Below are positions 43,621 through 54,257 of a stretch of 64,000 nucleotides of DNA, in pieces. How positions within the stretch are numbered: the first letter of the stretch is position 1; each line of letters starts with the position of its first letter. The notes under the pieces are model-generated. The model was not told the DNA's origin. It ran no database searches and worked only from the letters and a program-made list of their open reading frames with translations. A program made the translations under genes and the position numbers. This DNA comes from an uncultured Psychroserpens sp. GTDB taxonomy: Bacteria > Bacteroidota > Bacteroidia > Flavobacteriales > Flavobacteriaceae. The DNA lies in contig NZ_CANNDQ010000004.1 of NCBI RefSeq assembly GCF_947503375.1, forward strand, positions 124,001 to 188,000. Direction: 5' to 3'.

Positions 43621-44100
43621 ATGAAAACTCTATTGTATTTGCTTTGCATGACCCTCGTTTTAATGTCTTGTAAAAATGAAACTAAAAGCTTTCAAGCTGA
43701 ATCAAGTACTGAAGACACTAATGCTATTGAACTTCAAACCTCTTTGATAGGCGCATGGGAACTCGTTGGATTTTATAATTATAATGAGAATAAAGTAGTT
43801 GATACTTTTGATACTGCTGATGGTTATAGACAAGTAAAACTTTACACTTCATCTAAAGTCATGTGGAGCAAGGACGTTCCTAAAGACTCTACAGAATGGT
43901 TTGGCTACGGCAGCTACAAATTAAAAGATAACACATTAACTGAAATATTAGATTATGGTTCAGAAATGATGAGTAAAATTATACAAGAGAAAAAGGCGTT
44001 CGTCTATGAGATAGATCTTGAAGAAAACACATTTAGTCAAATTGAAATTGATGAAGACGGAAACCGCATTTATTCAGAAAACTATAAACGAATAGAATAA
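43621..44100 (+). CDS. Lipoprotein, lipocalin-like
   Basis: A 159-residue lipoprotein (lipobox LMSC, Cys17) with the segment LIGAWELVGFYNYNENKVVDTF and a series of beta strands with YGSYKLKDNTLTE. This pattern is seen in lipocalin-like proteins of Bacteroidota, which bind hydrophobic ligands or have unknown roles. It is a single gene ended by a bidirectional terminator shared with the tRNA gene. Confidence 0.75.
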   Translation: MKTLLYLLCMTLVLMSCKNETKSFQAESSTEDTNAIELQTSLIGAWELVGFYNYNENKVVDTFDTADGYRQVKLYTSSKVMWSKDVPKDSTEWFGYGSYKLKDNTLTEILDYGSEMMSKIIQEKKAFVYEIDLEENTFSQIEIDEDGNRIYSENYKRIE

Positions 44101-44112
44101 TACTATCAATAA

Positions 44113-44144
44113 AAAAAGAGCTAAACAAATGTTTAGCTCTTTTT
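44113..44144. terminator. Bidirectional terminator between the lipoprotein and tRNA-Pro genes
   Basis: A 14-bp perfect stem (AAAAAGAGCTAAAC with GTTTAGCTCTTTTT, loop AAAT), with T-tails on both strands for the convergent transcripts. Confidence 0.92.
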
Positions 44145-44146
44145 AG

Positions 44147-44221
44147 TCGGAGTGGCAGGATTCGAACCTGCGACCTCCGCGTCCCAAACGCGGCGCGATA
44201 ACCGGGCTACGCTACACTCCG
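44147..44221 (-). tRNA. tRNA-Pro (anticodon TGG)
   Basis: On the - strand a complete cloverleaf begins CGGAGTG and closes CACTCCG plus the discriminator A. The anticodon stem CCGCG/CGCGG encloses the loop TTTGGGA, so the anticodon is TGG (Pro). The T-arm GCAGG-TTCGAAT-CCTGC is canonical. No CCA is encoded. It ends next to the terminator at 44113-44144. Confidence 0.97.
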
Positions 44222-44342
44222 ATTCAGTTATCAATAAATTTCAAGAAAAAAATATTCTCGAAAAATGGAATGCAAATATATAGCTTTTCTTTAAATACTA
44301 ACAATAAAATTTTTAATTTTAAAAACTAAACTTATTTCTATT

Positions 44343-45446
44343 ATGAACTTTAAACCCAAACCTATCTTATTTTTAGTTTTACTAAATCTTTTTGCTTGTG
44401 CGCAAGACAAAAACCCTGTAAATACAAAAAATAATTACGAAGTTGTTGTTTCAGATTTAGATATTCCTTGGGGCTTTACATTCTTGCCAGATCATTCAAT
44501 GCTAATTACTGAAAAAGATGGTAGAATCATTCATTATACAAATGATAAAAAAATTGAAATTAAAAATGTGCCTCAAGTTTATAATCGTGGGCAAGGTGGT
44601 CTTTTAGACATTGCTTTACATCCAGAATACGAAACTAATGGATGGGTTTATTTCACTTATGCTTCTTCAGAGGGTAATAGTAAAGGCGGTAACACAGCTT
44701 TAATGCGTGCTAAACTTAAAAATAATAGCCTTATAGAAAAACAACTACTTTACAAAGCGACCCCAAATACAACTAGAGGTCAACACTTTGGATCTCGAAT
44801 CGTTTTTGATGATAGCGGCTATTTATATTTTACTATAGGAGAACGTGGAAATAGAGATGCTAATCCGCAAGACATCACTCGTGATGGTGGTAAAGTTTAT
44901 CGTTTACATGACGATGGTTCTATACCAAATGACAACCCTTTTGTTAACGACCCAAATGCTAAAAAAGCAATATACTCCTATGGTCATCGTAATCCTCAAG
45001 GTATGACCTTACATCCTCGAACACGTGAGATTTGGACGCATGAGCACGGACCTAGAGGAGGAGATGAAATTAATATTATTAGATCTGGAAAAAACTACGG
45101 ATGGCCAGTAATAACTTATGGTATTAATTATATAGGTACTAAAATAACAGATGAAACTTCTAAGCCTGGTATGGAACAACCTTTTCATTATTGGGATCCC
45201 TCTATTGCGCCAAGTGGTATGGTCTTTATTTCTAGTGACAAGTACAAGGGTTGGAAAGGCAATCTTCTGGTTGGCTCATTAAAATTTCAATACTTAAACA
45301 ATTGCTATATAAAAAACAATAAAGTAGTTAAAGAAGAACGACTATTAGACGGTTTGGGTCGTGTACGCTCAGTTAATGAAGGTCCAGATGGTTATATTTA
45401 TGTTGGCATAGAAAATTTAGGCATCGTAAAACTTTTAAAATTATGA
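44343..45446 (+). CDS. PQQ-dependent soluble sugar dehydrogenase (YliI/Asd-type)
   Basis: A 367-residue six-bladed beta-propeller dehydrogenase that oxidises sugars with PQQ. The N-terminus has a lipoprotein-like signal (LLNLFACAQ). Motifs: DIPWGFTFLPDHSMLITEKDGRI near residue 40, GGLLDIALHPEY, GQHFGSRIVFD, GHRNPQGMTLHP and the catalytic HEHGPRGGDEIN. It overlaps the cytochrome c gene by 4 bases, which fits an electron-acceptor partner. Confidence 0.92.
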   Translation: MNFKPKPILFLVLLNLFACAQDKNPVNTKNNYEVVVSDLDIPWGFTFLPDHSMLITEKDGRIIHYTNDKKIEIKNVPQVYNRGQGGLLDIALHPEYETNGWVYFTYASSEGNSKGGNTALMRAKLKNNSLIEKQLLYKATPNTTRGQHFGSRIVFDDSGYLYFTIGERGNRDANPQDITRDGGKVYRLHDDGSIPNDNPFVNDPNAKKAIYSYGHRNPQGMTLHPRTREIWTHEHGPRGGDEINIIRSGKNYGWPVITYGINYIGTKITDETSKPGMEQPFHYWDPSIAPSGMVFISSDKYKGWKGNLLVGSLKFQYLNNCYIKNNKVVKEERLLDGLGRVRSVNEGPDGYIYVGIENLGIVKLLKL

Positions 45447-45883
45447 TGACTAGACTTATAGTCTTAACTGTAGTAAGTTTTTCGTTTCTTTTTCATTCAT
45501 GCAACCACACTACAAATAAAGATAAAACGACACCAACCTATACCAATATAAACGCATCCCATAGCTTTAAAAAAGGGAAAGTAGTTTACGAAGATTTTTG
45601 TGTTTCATGCCATTTACCAAATGGTGAAGGTGTCCCGAAAATTTTTCCACCTTTGGCAAACTCCGACTATTTAATGAATAAAAGAATAGAAAGTATCAAA
45701 GCCATAAAATATGGACTATCTGGGGAAATAGAGGTTAATGGTGAAACTTACAATTCGGTTATGTTATCACAAGGACTATCAGATTCAGAAATTGCTGATG
45801 TAATGAACTACATTACCAATAGTTGGGGAAATAAAAATACCTCGTTGATAACTGAAGAAGAAGTTTCAAAAATTGAGCCATAA
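45443..45883 (+). CDS. Cytochrome c, lipoprotein
   Basis: A 146-residue c-type cytochrome. The lipobox-like HSC lies near residue 20, the haem motif is CVSCH (Cys53-Cys56-His57) followed by LPNGEGVPKIFPPLA, and the late YNSVMLS/ADVMNYIT segment provides the Met ligand and terminal helix. It overlaps the sugar dehydrogenase gene and likely takes its electrons. Confidence 0.92.
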   Translation: MMTRLIVLTVVSFSFLFHSCNHTTNKDKTTPTYTNINASHSFKKGKVVYEDFCVSCHLPNGEGVPKIFPPLANSDYLMNKRIESIKAIKYGLSGEIEVNGETYNSVMLSQGLSDSEIADVMNYITNSWGNKNTSLITEEEVSKIEP

Positions 45884-45932
45884 TAAATGTATAATAATAG
45901 TTAAATTTGTTTTTACAATCTAAAATTAAATT

Positions 45933-46541
45933 ATGCTTATTATAGGAATAGCTGGTGGCACAGGGTGTGGTAAGACTACAGTTGTAAATCAAATCTTAAA
46001 TGAACTACCAGAAGGTGAAGTAGGTGTCATTTCGCAAGATTCATATTATAAAGATACGTCACATTTAAGCTATGAAGATAGAGTTAAGATCAATTTTGAT
46101 CATCCTAGATCTATAGATTTCGAACTTTTAGAAATGCATCTAAAATCTTTACGCTCTGGTAATTCTATTGAACAGCCTGTTTATTCTTTTGTGAAGCATA
46201 ATAGAACAGGTGATACTATTAATACCAAACCTCGTAAAGTAATGATTGTTGAAGGGATTTTAATCCTTACTAATCCTGAGTTAAGAGATATGTTCGATAT
46301 TAAAATCTTTGTTCATGCTGATAGTGATGAACGATTGATCAGGCGATTAAAGCGTGATATTTCTGAACGTGGTCGTGACATTGACGAAGTTTTATCTCGC
46401 TATCAAAATACCTTAAAACCTATGCATCAACAGTTCATAGAACCAATGAAAGAATATGCAGATATTATTATTCCAAATAATAAATACAATACAGTAGCAG
46501 TTGATATAGTAAAAACCATTATCAACGAAAAACTCAATTAA
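45933..46541 (+). CDS. udk: Uridine kinase
   Basis: A 202-residue nucleoside kinase phosphorylating uridine (and cytidine) for salvage. Walker A is GGTGCGKTT (about residues 8-16), QDSYYKD at 41-47 is the substrate-binding segment, and FDHPRSIDFELL and KIFVHADSDERLIRRLKRDISERGRD are standard for Udk. A -7-type TAAATTTG lies at 45902-45909. It abuts the septum-formation gene. Confidence 0.95.
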   Translation: MLIIGIAGGTGCGKTTVVNQILNELPEGEVGVISQDSYYKDTSHLSYEDRVKINFDHPRSIDFELLEMHLKSLRSGNSIEQPVYSFVKHNRTGDTINTKPRKVMIVEGILILTNPELRDMFDIKIFVHADSDERLIRRLKRDISERGRDIDEVLSRYQNTLKPMHQQFIEPMKEYADIIIPNNKYNTVAVDIVKTIINEKLN

Positions 46542-46847
46542 ATGCTAAAATATTTTAAAAACATATTTGTCATCATTTTTATCGTATTTGTGATATGGAT
46601 GTTGTTCATTGATTCAAATTCGTTAATGATCCATCATGAATTGAATGAAGACATAAGCGATTTAGAAAATGAAAAGGAATACTATAATAAAGAAATTGAA
46701 AAAGATAAAAAAGCTATAAAAGAATTGAGTACAGAAGAAGGTATTGAAAAATTAGCTAGAGAAAAATACTATATGAAGAAAGAAAATGAAGACATATATA
46801 TCATTGAGTATCAAGATAGCATAAAAAATAAGAACAATGATGAGTAA
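46542..46847 (+). CDS. Septum formation initiator family protein (FtsB/DivIC-like)
   Basis: A 101-residue bitopic membrane protein: one N-terminal helix (about 7-25) and a coiled coil (NEDISDLENEKEYYNKEIEKDKK, about 36-60), then the TEEGIEKLAREKYYMKK motif common to FtsB/DivIC. It acts in the divisome. It starts directly after udk and overlaps the mutA start by 11 bases, forming an operon. Confidence 0.9.
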   Translation: MLKYFKNIFVIIFIVFVIWMLFIDSNSLMIHHELNEDISDLENEKEYYNKEIEKDKKAIKELSTEEGIEKLAREKYYMKKENEDIYIIEYQDSIKNKNNDE

Positions 46848-48225
46848 TCCTCTATTTGATGAATTTGATGATGTTTCTTCAAAAGGTTGGAAACAAAAGA
46901 TACAAGTAGACCTTAAAGGAGCAGATTATAATGAAGCATTAATTTGGAAAACCAATGAAGGTATTGATGTAAAACCGTTTTATCATCCAGATGAATTTGA
47001 TGTGCTTCCAAATATATCTGACTCTAAAGCTACAAAATTCAATATTTGCCAAACTATTTTTGTTTCAGACGAAAAAAAATCTAATAGAAAAGCCTTAGAT
47101 GTTATCTCAAGAGGTGCTGAAGCTTTAAAATTTATCATACCTTATGAAGATATATCGCTTGAATTATTACTTCAAAATATAAATACAGAAATTGCAATCA
47201 TATATTTCGAACCACAATTTTTATCAGAGAAATTTGTTGATCAAATACATACAATATTGAACAATAAACCTCAAGCAATAATACATCTAGACATCATTGG
47301 GCAACTCTTAAAAACTGGAAATTGGTATCAGTCATTAAGTAAAGATCATGAGCTGTTTAACACTATTGTTAATAAAACAGCTTCAATATCTATTGATACA
47401 ACCATATACCAAAATGCAGGTGCTAGTATCGTTCAGCAACTAGCCTATGCCATGGCACATGCTAATGAATATTTGAATCAGCTAGATTATAATATAGACA
47501 CAACTGTAAAAAACTCATTAAATGTCTTATTTAAAGTAGCCATAGGCACAAACTATTTCTTCGAAATTGCTAAGCTAAGAGCCTTAAGAAACTTATGGAA
47601 AACACTAGCTACAGAATATAACATAACTACCAAATGCCACGTCATAGCTCAACCTACAAAACGCAATAAAACACTATACGATTATAACACTAATATGCTT
47701 CGTACAACAACAGAATGTATGAGTGCAATATTAGGAGGAGCAAATACTATAATCAATATGCCTTACGATGCAATTTATCATAAAGACAATGAATTTGGTG
47801 AACGTATTTCTAGAAATCAATTGCTCATATTAAAACATGAAAGTTATTTTAATGCTGTTGATAATCCAGCTGATGGTGCTTATTATATTGAAACATTAAC
47901 TCAGCAACTCTCTGAAAAAGCATTAGTGCTTTTCAAAGACATTGAAGCTAACGGCGGGTTTTTAAATCAGTTAAAAGAAGGAACCATACAACGAAAAATT
48001 AAAGAAAGTGCTACTAAAGAACAAGAACAATTCAATGCAAATGAACTGGTATTATTAGGTACCAATAAGCACCCAAATCCGCAAGATAAAATGCAACACG
48101 AATTAGAATTGTATCCTTTTGTTAAAACAAACCCAGTAAAAACATTGATTGAACCTATAATTGCAAAAAGACTATCTGAAAATTTAGAACTAAAAAGGTT
48201 AGAACAAGAAAAGAACAATAATTAA
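46837..48225 (+). CDS. mutA: Methylmalonyl-CoA mutase small subunit
   Basis: A 462-residue beta subunit of methylmalonyl-CoA mutase. It has the barrel half but no C-terminal cobalamin-binding domain, as usual for this subunit. Recognisable parts are GWKQKIQVDLKGADYNEALIWKT near the start and TECMSAILGGANTI. ATG 46840 is an equally good start. It works with the subunit encoded at 48908, with a lipoprotein gene between. Confidence 0.92.
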   Translation: MMSNPLFDEFDDVSSKGWKQKIQVDLKGADYNEALIWKTNEGIDVKPFYHPDEFDVLPNISDSKATKFNICQTIFVSDEKKSNRKALDVISRGAEALKFIIPYEDISLELLLQNINTEIAIIYFEPQFLSEKFVDQIHTILNNKPQAIIHLDIIGQLLKTGNWYQSLSKDHELFNTIVNKTASISIDTTIYQNAGASIVQQLAYAMAHANEYLNQLDYNIDTTVKNSLNVLFKVAIGTNYFFEIAKLRALRNLWKTLATEYNITTKCHVIAQPTKRNKTLYDYNTNMLRTTTECMSAILGGANTIINMPYDAIYHKDNEFGERISRNQLLILKHESYFNAVDNPADGAYYIETLTQQLSEKALVLFKDIEANGGFLNQLKEGTIQRKIKESATKEQEQFNANELVLLGTNKHPNPQDKMQHELELYPFVKTNPVKTLIEPIIAKRLSENLELKRLEQEKNNN

Positions 48226-48236
48226 AAATTAAAGCA

Positions 48237-48878
48237 ATGAAATTTAAATTGATCCTTTTAGCATTGAGTATGATGCTCTTTAATTGTAAAAAAAAGCAAG
48301 AGCAACTAAATTTTAAGTACGCAAACTTAAACGCAGAAATTAATTGCGGAAACTCCTATGATGCGCTTCTAAACGAAGCTTTACATGCTTTCGAAAGCGA
48401 CTTAACAAACTTCTATACACCTAATAACACGAATCTCAACTCTGCATATCGAAGATTTGTTAATGAAAGTACAAGAAATACAGCAAATCTTAATGGTATA
48501 GCCAATCAACACTCCATTGATATCTTTAATACTCTAAAAGATGTAGATGGACTTTGGGATGCAAAGAACAACAAAATGAATTACAGTCATGAAATTTTTA
48601 GCTGTATTGGGAATAATATAAATGCAGTAGATATCAAGACCACATATAATGCACTCATTTCAACCAATAGTATGAGTTTAAGAATGTTTGAAGCACCATT
48701 AAAAAAATATTCTAGAATACTGCAAACCGAAAAGTATCTGGCCACATTTGTTGCACTAGATTTATATTACTCAAAACTCACCAATGTTGACCTTACTAAA
48801 AAAGATGAACTGAAAAAAGAACAGAATACTATAGCGAATCCTGAAAAAGACCCACATGCTGGTCACAACCATGATTAG
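48237..48878 (+). CDS. Lipoprotein between the two methylmalonyl-CoA mutase genes, unknown
   Basis: A 213-residue lipoprotein (lipobox LFNC, Cys17) that is mostly helical and ends in a His-rich tail, PHAGHNHD. The end motif is of the metal-binding type. I recognise no family. It lies 11 bases after mutA and 29 before mutB, an unusual interruption of the pair. Confidence 0.8.
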   Translation: MKFKLILLALSMMLFNCKKKQEQLNFKYANLNAEINCGNSYDALLNEALHAFESDLTNFYTPNNTNLNSAYRRFVNESTRNTANLNGIANQHSIDIFNTLKDVDGLWDAKNNKMNYSHEIFSCIGNNINAVDIKTTYNALISTNSMSLRMFEAPLKKYSRILQTEKYLATFVALDLYYSKLTNVDLTKKDELKKEQNTIANPEKDPHAGHNHD

Positions 48879-48907
48879 CTGATCATATTATTTTTTGATT
48901 TACTTAC

Positions 48908-51031
48908 ATGCAAAGAAAAAACCTCCAACATATAGCTTTAAAACAGGATAAAATCCAAAAGGAATTACCTAAGAACAATATCTATCGTACAGCTGAAGAT
49001 ATTGAGGTAAAATCTACATACACCAAAGATGATCTCAAAGATGTTGAACATCTAAAATTCGTTGCAGGAATTGCTCCTAACTTAAGAGGTCCATATTCTA
49101 CAATGTACGTTCGTAGACCATGGACCATACGTCAATATGCTGGTTTCTCTACTGCAGAAGATAGTAATGCGTTTTACAGGAGAAATCTTGCAGCAGGACA
49201 AAAAGGATTGTCTGTTGCTTTTGACTTAGCAACGCACAGAGGCTATGACTCCGATCATGAACGTGTTGTAGGAGATGTAGGTAAAGCTGGTGTAGCTATA
49301 GATAGTGTTGAAGATATGAAAATTCTCTTTGACCAAATTCCGTTAGATAAAATGTCTGTTTCAATGACAATGAATGGAGCGGTTTTACCTATCATGGCAT
49401 TTTATATTGTAGCTGCAGAAGAACAAGGCGTTTCTCCTAAAGATCTCTCCGGAACCATACAAAATGATATTCTAAAGGAATTTATGGTTCGAAACACCTA
49501 TATCTATCCGCCTACTCCATCAATGAAAATTATTTCAGATATTTTCGAGTACACTAGTAAACATTTGCCCAAATTTAACAGCATCAGTATTTCTGGCTAT
49601 CACATGCAAGAAGCTGGTGCAACATGTGATATAGAATTAGCATACACATTAGCAGATGGGCTAGAATATATAAAAAAAGGATTGGAAGCTGGTATGGATA
49701 TTGACACATTTGCTCCACGTCTTTCTTTTTTCTGGGCCATAGGAATGAACCATTTTATGGAAATCGCTAAAATGCGTGCTGCTCGTATGCTTTGGGCAAA
49801 GCTAGTACGTCAATTCAATCCAAAAAATCAAAAATCATTAGCCTTACGTACACATTGCCAAACCTCTGGCTGGAGTTTAACAGAGCAAGACCCGTTTAAT
49901 AATGTAGCAAGAACCACTATAGAAGCTGCTGCTGCTGCTTTTGGTGGCACCCAAAGTTTACATACCAATGCTTTAGACGAGGCCATTGCTTTACCTACAG
50001 ATTTTTCTGCTCGTATCGCAAGAAATACGCAAATCTATCTACAAGAAGAGACAGGAATCACAAAAACTGTTGATCCTTGGGCAGGAAGTTTTTATGTTGA
50101 AAAACTAACTCATGATATTGTTCAAAAAGCCTGGTTACATATCCAAGAAATTGAAGCACTTGGAGGCATGACCAAAGCTATAGAAGCTGGAATACCAAAA
50201 CTTAGGATTGAAGAAGCTGCAGCTCGAAAACAAGCACGTATAGATTCTGGTCAAGACATAATTGTTGGTGTAAACAAATACCGCTTAAAAGAAGAAGATC
50301 CCATTTCTACTCTTGAGATTGATAACCAAACTGTAAGAAATGGGCAAATAAGGCGTTTAAAAGAAATAAAATCTACACGAGATTCAAAAGCAGTAAATAA
50401 AGCATTAACAAAATTAACTGAAGCAGCTAGAACAGGTAGAGAAAATTTGCTAGCTTTAGCTGTTGATACTGCTCGTAAGAGAGCTACTTTAGGAGAAATA
50501 AGTGATGCCTTAGAAGCAGAATTTGGGCGTTACAAAGCACAAATAAAATCATTTTCAGGAGTGTACAGTAAAGAAATAAAAGACGACGAGTCATTCAAAA
50601 AAGCTAGAGAACTAGCAGATACATTCGCAGAACAAGATGGCAGAAGACCTCGCATCATGATAGCAAAAATGGGACAGGATGGTCATGACAGAGGTGCAAA
50701 AGTTGTAGCTACTGGCTACGCCGACGTAGGTTTTGATGTAGACATAGGTCCTTTATTTCAAACGCCAAAAGAAGCTGCAAAACAAGCTGTTGAAAATGAT
50801 GTACACATTTTAGGCGTATCATCATTGGCAGCAGGTCATAAAACTTTGGTCCCTCAAGTTATAGAAGAACTCAAAAACTATGGTAGAGATGACATTATGG
50901 TAATCGTTGGTGGTGTGATTCCAAAACAAGATTACCAATATCTATTTGATGCTGGCGCTGTAGCTGTTTTTGGCCCTGGAACTAAAATAAGTGATGCGGC
51001 CATTCAAATTTTAGAAATTTTAATTGATTAA
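48908..51031 (+). CDS. mutB: Methylmalonyl-CoA mutase large subunit
   Basis: A 707-residue alpha subunit that converts (R)-methylmalonyl-CoA to succinyl-CoA with adenosylcobalamin. The substrate barrel ([31 protein letters not shown], about 57-87) precedes a C-terminal cobalamin-binding domain with the DxHxxG motif GQDGHDRG (about residues 586-593), and late [12 protein letters not shown] and [12 protein letters not shown]. Length and domain content are standard. Confidence 0.96.
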   Translation: MQRKNLQHIALKQDKIQKELPKNNIYRTAEDIEVKSTYTKDDLKDVEHLKFVAGIAPNLRGPYSTMYVRRPWTIRQYAGFSTAEDSNAFYRRNLAAGQKGLSVAFDLATHRGYDSDHERVVGDVGKAGVAIDSVEDMKILFDQIPLDKMSVSMTMNGAVLPIMAFYIVAAEEQGVSPKDLSGTIQNDILKEFMVRNTYIYPPTPSMKIISDIFEYTSKHLPKFNSISISGYHMQEAGATCDIELAYTLADGLEYIKKGLEAGMDIDTFAPRLSFFWAIGMNHFMEIAKMRAARMLWAKLVRQFNPKNQKSLALRTHCQTSGWSLTEQDPFNNVARTTIEAAAAAFGGTQSLHTNALDEAIALPTDFSARIARNTQIYLQEETGITKTVDPWAGSFYVEKLTHDIVQKAWLHIQEIEALGGMTKAIEAGIPKLRIEEAAARKQARIDSGQDIIVGVNKYRLKEEDPISTLEIDNQTVRNGQIRRLKEIKSTRDSKAVNKALTKLTEAARTGRENLLALAVDTARKRATLGEISDALEAEFGRYKAQIKSFSGVYSKEIKDDESFKKARELADTFAEQDGRRPRIMIAKMGQDGHDRGAKVVATGYADVGFDVDIGPLFQTPKEAAKQAVENDVHILGVSSLAAGHKTLVPQVIEELKNYGRDDIMVIVGGVIPKQDYQYLFDAGAVAVFGPGTKISDAAIQILEILID

Positions 51032-51224
51032 GACGCCATCCAAAATTAAGATAGCTGAAAATAAAATGATATAACTCTAAAACGCTAACTAGCAAAAAAA
51101 TTCTTATTATTTTTAAAAGCGTTAAAACTTGTTAATCTTCACGATATCAATACTTTATTTTTATATATTCGATTCTATATAAGAAAATTAGTACATTTTA
51201 CCAGTTTTCAACTAAATTTTTAGT

Positions 51225-51232
51225 TATATTTG
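51225..51232 (+). promoter_or_regulatory. -7 element before the M16 peptidase gene
   Basis: TATATTTG fits TAnnTTTG exactly and stands about 40 bases before the ATG at 51272. No convincing -33 TTTG is seen. The rest of the 240-base gap (51032-51271) is AT-rich with nothing else recognised. Confidence 0.4.
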
Positions 51233-51271
51233 TTAGACAACTCTTTTTTTAAATCTAAAAACTCAAAAACT

Positions 51272-54112
51272 ATGAAAAAACTCTCACGCATAGCATTTAC
51301 TCTTATGCTACTTGCTTGTACATTTACGGTAACAGTTGCCGCTCAAGAAGTACAAGAAAAAACAACACAAATAAAAGCTTCTGAACTAATCCCCTTTAAC
51401 CCAGAAGTAAAAATGGGTAAATTAAGTAATGGACTTACTTATTATATAAAAAATAATGGAAAACCAGAAAACAAAGTAGAGCTTAGACTTGTAGTCAACG
51501 CTGGTTCTATTCTTGAAGATGATGATCAATTGGGTCTAGCACACTTCATGGAACATATGAATTTCAATGGTACCAAAAACTTTAAAAAGAATGAATTAGT
51601 AGACTACCTTCAAAGTATTGGAGTGAAATTTGGAGCACATCTTAACGCGTATACTAGCTTTGATGAAACCGTTTATATATTGCCAATACCTAGCGATGAT
51701 CCTGAAAAATTAGAAAAAGGATTTCAAATAATTGAAGACTGGGCTCATAATGCTTTATTAACCAATGAAGAAATTGATAACGAGCGTGGTGTTGTTCTAG
51801 AAGAATACAGATTAGGAAAAGGCGCAAATGAGCGTATGAGTCAAAGATACTTACCAAAAGTGCTTTATGGCTCAAAATATGCCGATCGCTTACCTATAGG
51901 TACAAAAGAAAATCTAGAAACGTTTGATTACGAAAGTATTAAACGCTACTATAAAGATTGGTATAGACCAGACCTTATGGCTGTTATAGCTGTAGGTGAT
52001 GTTGATGTTGCAACTTTAGAAGCAAAGATCAAAAATCACTTTGGTAAAATTCCTGCTGCTAAAAATCCAAGACCAAGACCAGTTTTTGATCTTCCAAACC
52101 ATGAAGAAACATTTGTTGCCATAGAGACAGATAAGGAAGCTTCATTTTCTCAAGTGCAAGTGATGTTTAAAGATAAAGAAGAAGCCAAGCCAGATACAAC
52201 ACTTGGAGATTATAGAGCATCAATAGTTGAAGGGTTATTCTCTCAAATGATTAATAACCGTTTAGATGAATTAAGAAATAGTGAAAACCCTCCTTTTGTT
52301 TTTGGTTCAAGTGGATATGGTGGTACTTATGCCAGAACTAAAAATGCATACCAATCATTTGCAATGTCTAGTGAATCTGGGCAACTTAATGCCTTAAAAA
52401 CTTTATTAGAAGAAAATGAGCGTGTTAGACAACATGGTTTCTTCAAAGGTGAATTAGAGCGTGCGAAAAAAGATGTCATAGCACGAATGGAAAAATCATT
52501 TAAGGATAAAGATAAAATGGAATCTAATCGTGTCGTTGGTGAGTATGTAAGACACTTTTTAGAAAATGAGCCAATGCCTGGAATCGAATGGGAATATAAC
52601 TTTTACAAGCAGCAACTTCCAACAGTCAATCTAGACGAAGTAAATGCTTTAATCTCAAGCTATATCAAAGACGAAAACAGAGTTATTGTACTTACTGGTC
52701 CAGAAAAAGAAGGCATGACCAAGGTCACTGAAGATGAGGTTCGCTCACTATTAGAAAGCGTAAAAAGTACAAAACTAGAACCTTACGAAGATAAAGAAGT
52801 TGCAGAGTCTTTAATTACTAATCTACCAGCAATGGGTACTATTACAGATTATAAAAAAGATGATGAATTAGGAACAACGACTCTAACACTTAGTAATGGT
52901 GCAAAAGTTACTTATAAAGTCACCGATTTTAAAAATGATGAGATTTTATTTGACTCATACAGTTATGGCGGCTCTTCATTATATTCTGATGAAGAATATT
53001 TAGCGACTGTAAATGCCAATGGTGGTTTAGCTGAAGCAGGTGTTAATGGCTTTAACAAAGTTGAAATGAGTAAGATGATGTCTGGTAAAATTGTAAGAGT
53101 TAGACCGAGTATAAGAAATTATAGTGAAGGCATGTCTGGTAATGCTACACCTAAAGATTTTGAAGACTTGTTTCAATTGATTCACTTACATTTCACATCA
53201 CTAAACAAAGATGAAAAAGCGTTCAAATCATTTATAGAAAAACAAAAATCATTTTTAGGCAATCTTATGTCTAATCCACAAACTTATTTTTCTGTAAAAA
53301 TGGGTGAGTTTATGTACGGTAAAAATCCAAGATATACTGGCTTTCCTACTCCTGAAAAAATGGACCAAGCTAATTACGATTTGGCTTATAAAAAATATCA
53401 AGAACGTTTTGCTGATGCTGGTGATTTTCATTTCTATTTCGTAGGTAATATTGACGAGAAAAAACTAGTTGAATTCAGTATGAAATATTTGGCAAGTTTA
53501 CCATCTACCAATTCAAATGAAACATATAAGGTAAGTGATTTCAGACCAATAACTGGTATGCATAAAAAAGTTATAGAAAAAGGCGAAGACCCTAAAAGTG
53601 CAGTTAGAATCACATACCATGGACCTACCGAATACGATGCAAAAGAAGCTCATGCATTTAAAAGTTTAGCAGAGGTTCTATCTATAAAGCTTATTGAAAA
53701 ACTAAGAGAAGAGGAAGGTGGAGTTTATGGCGCTGGTGCTAATGCTAGAATAAATAAAATGCCTTATGGTTGGTATTCGTTCAATATTAGTTTTCCTTGC
53801 GGACCAGAAAATGTAGACAAACTAAAAGACGCAGCTTTAGCTGAAGTTGAAAAATTAATAGCTGAAGGACCAAGCCAAAAAGATTTAGACAAAGTCAAGG
53901 AAGCTCAAATACTACAGCGTAAAGAAGACATCAAGAAAAATAGATTTTGGTTACAAACGTTAAAAAACGCAGATTATGAAGATAAAGATGCTTCTAAGCT
54001 GTTTGAGTTTGAAAATGATGTTAATAGCTTAACTGCTTCAGACTTACAAAATGTTGCTAAGAAATATTTAACTCAAGGTTATATTTTAGGTATTCACAAT
54101 CCTGAACAATAG
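51272..54112 (+). CDS. M16 family (pitrilysin-like) metallopeptidase, secreted
   Basis: A 946-residue inverzincin peptidase. I start at ATG 51272, where the signal peptide begins (MKKLSRIAFTLMLLACTFTVTVAAQ); an upstream in-frame TTG at 51230 would add 14 residues ahead of it. The zinc motif HFMEH is at residues 91-95, and the third ligand lies in NERGVVLEE. The second half is the degenerate M16 C-terminal repeat. Large M16 enzymes of this sort act outside the cytoplasm. Terminator downstream. Confidence 0.93.
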   Translation: MKKLSRIAFTLMLLACTFTVTVAAQEVQEKTTQIKASELIPFNPEVKMGKLSNGLTYYIKNNGKPENKVELRLVVNAGSILEDDDQLGLAHFMEHMNFNGTKNFKKNELVDYLQSIGVKFGAHLNAYTSFDETVYILPIPSDDPEKLEKGFQIIEDWAHNALLTNEEIDNERGVVLEEYRLGKGANERMSQRYLPKVLYGSKYADRLPIGTKENLETFDYESIKRYYKDWYRPDLMAVIAVGDVDVATLEAKIKNHFGKIPAAKNPRPRPVFDLPNHEETFVAIETDKEASFSQVQVMFKDKEEAKPDTTLGDYRASIVEGLFSQMINNRLDELRNSENPPFVFGSSGYGGTYARTKNAYQSFAMSSESGQLNALKTLLEENERVRQHGFFKGELERAKKDVIARMEKSFKDKDKMESNRVVGEYVRHFLENEPMPGIEWEYNFYKQQLPTVNLDEVNALISSYIKDENRVIVLTGPEKEGMTKVTEDEVRSLLESVKSTKLEPYEDKEVAESLITNLPAMGTITDYKKDDELGTTTLTLSNGAKVTYKVTDFKNDEILFDSYSYGGSSLYSDEEYLATVNANGGLAEAGVNGFNKVEMSKMMSGKIVRVRPSIRNYSEGMSGNATPKDFEDLFQLIHLHFTSLNKDEKAFKSFIEKQKSFLGNLMSNPQTYFSVKMGEFMYGKNPRYTGFPTPEKMDQANYDLAYKKYQERFADAGDFHFYFVGNIDEKKLVEFSMKYLASLPSTNSNETYKVSDFRPITGMHKKVIEKGEDPKSAVRITYHGPTEYDAKEAHAFKSLAEVLSIKLIEKLREEEGGVYGAGANARINKMPYGWYSFNISFPCGPENVDKLKDAALAEVEKLIAEGPSQKDLDKVKEAQILQRKEDIKKNRFWLQTLKNADYEDKDASKLFEFENDVNSLTASDLQNVAKKYLTQGYILGIHNPEQ

Positions 54113-54131
54113 TTCTTATTAATTACTTTAT

Positions 54132-54165
54132 AAACCACTTTTACTTTTGTAAAAGTGGTTTTTTT
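54132..54165 (+). terminator. Terminator after the M16 peptidase gene
   Basis: A 13-bp perfect stem (AAACCACTTTTAC with GTAAAAGTGGTTT, loop TTTT) followed by a T-run. Confidence 0.93.
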
Positions 54166-54257
54166 ATTTGAATATACTTTACAAAACTGTTAACAACTTC
54201 CATTTTATAAACCCATAATAAATTGTATTTTTGAGTTTCTTAAAACCAAATCAATTA

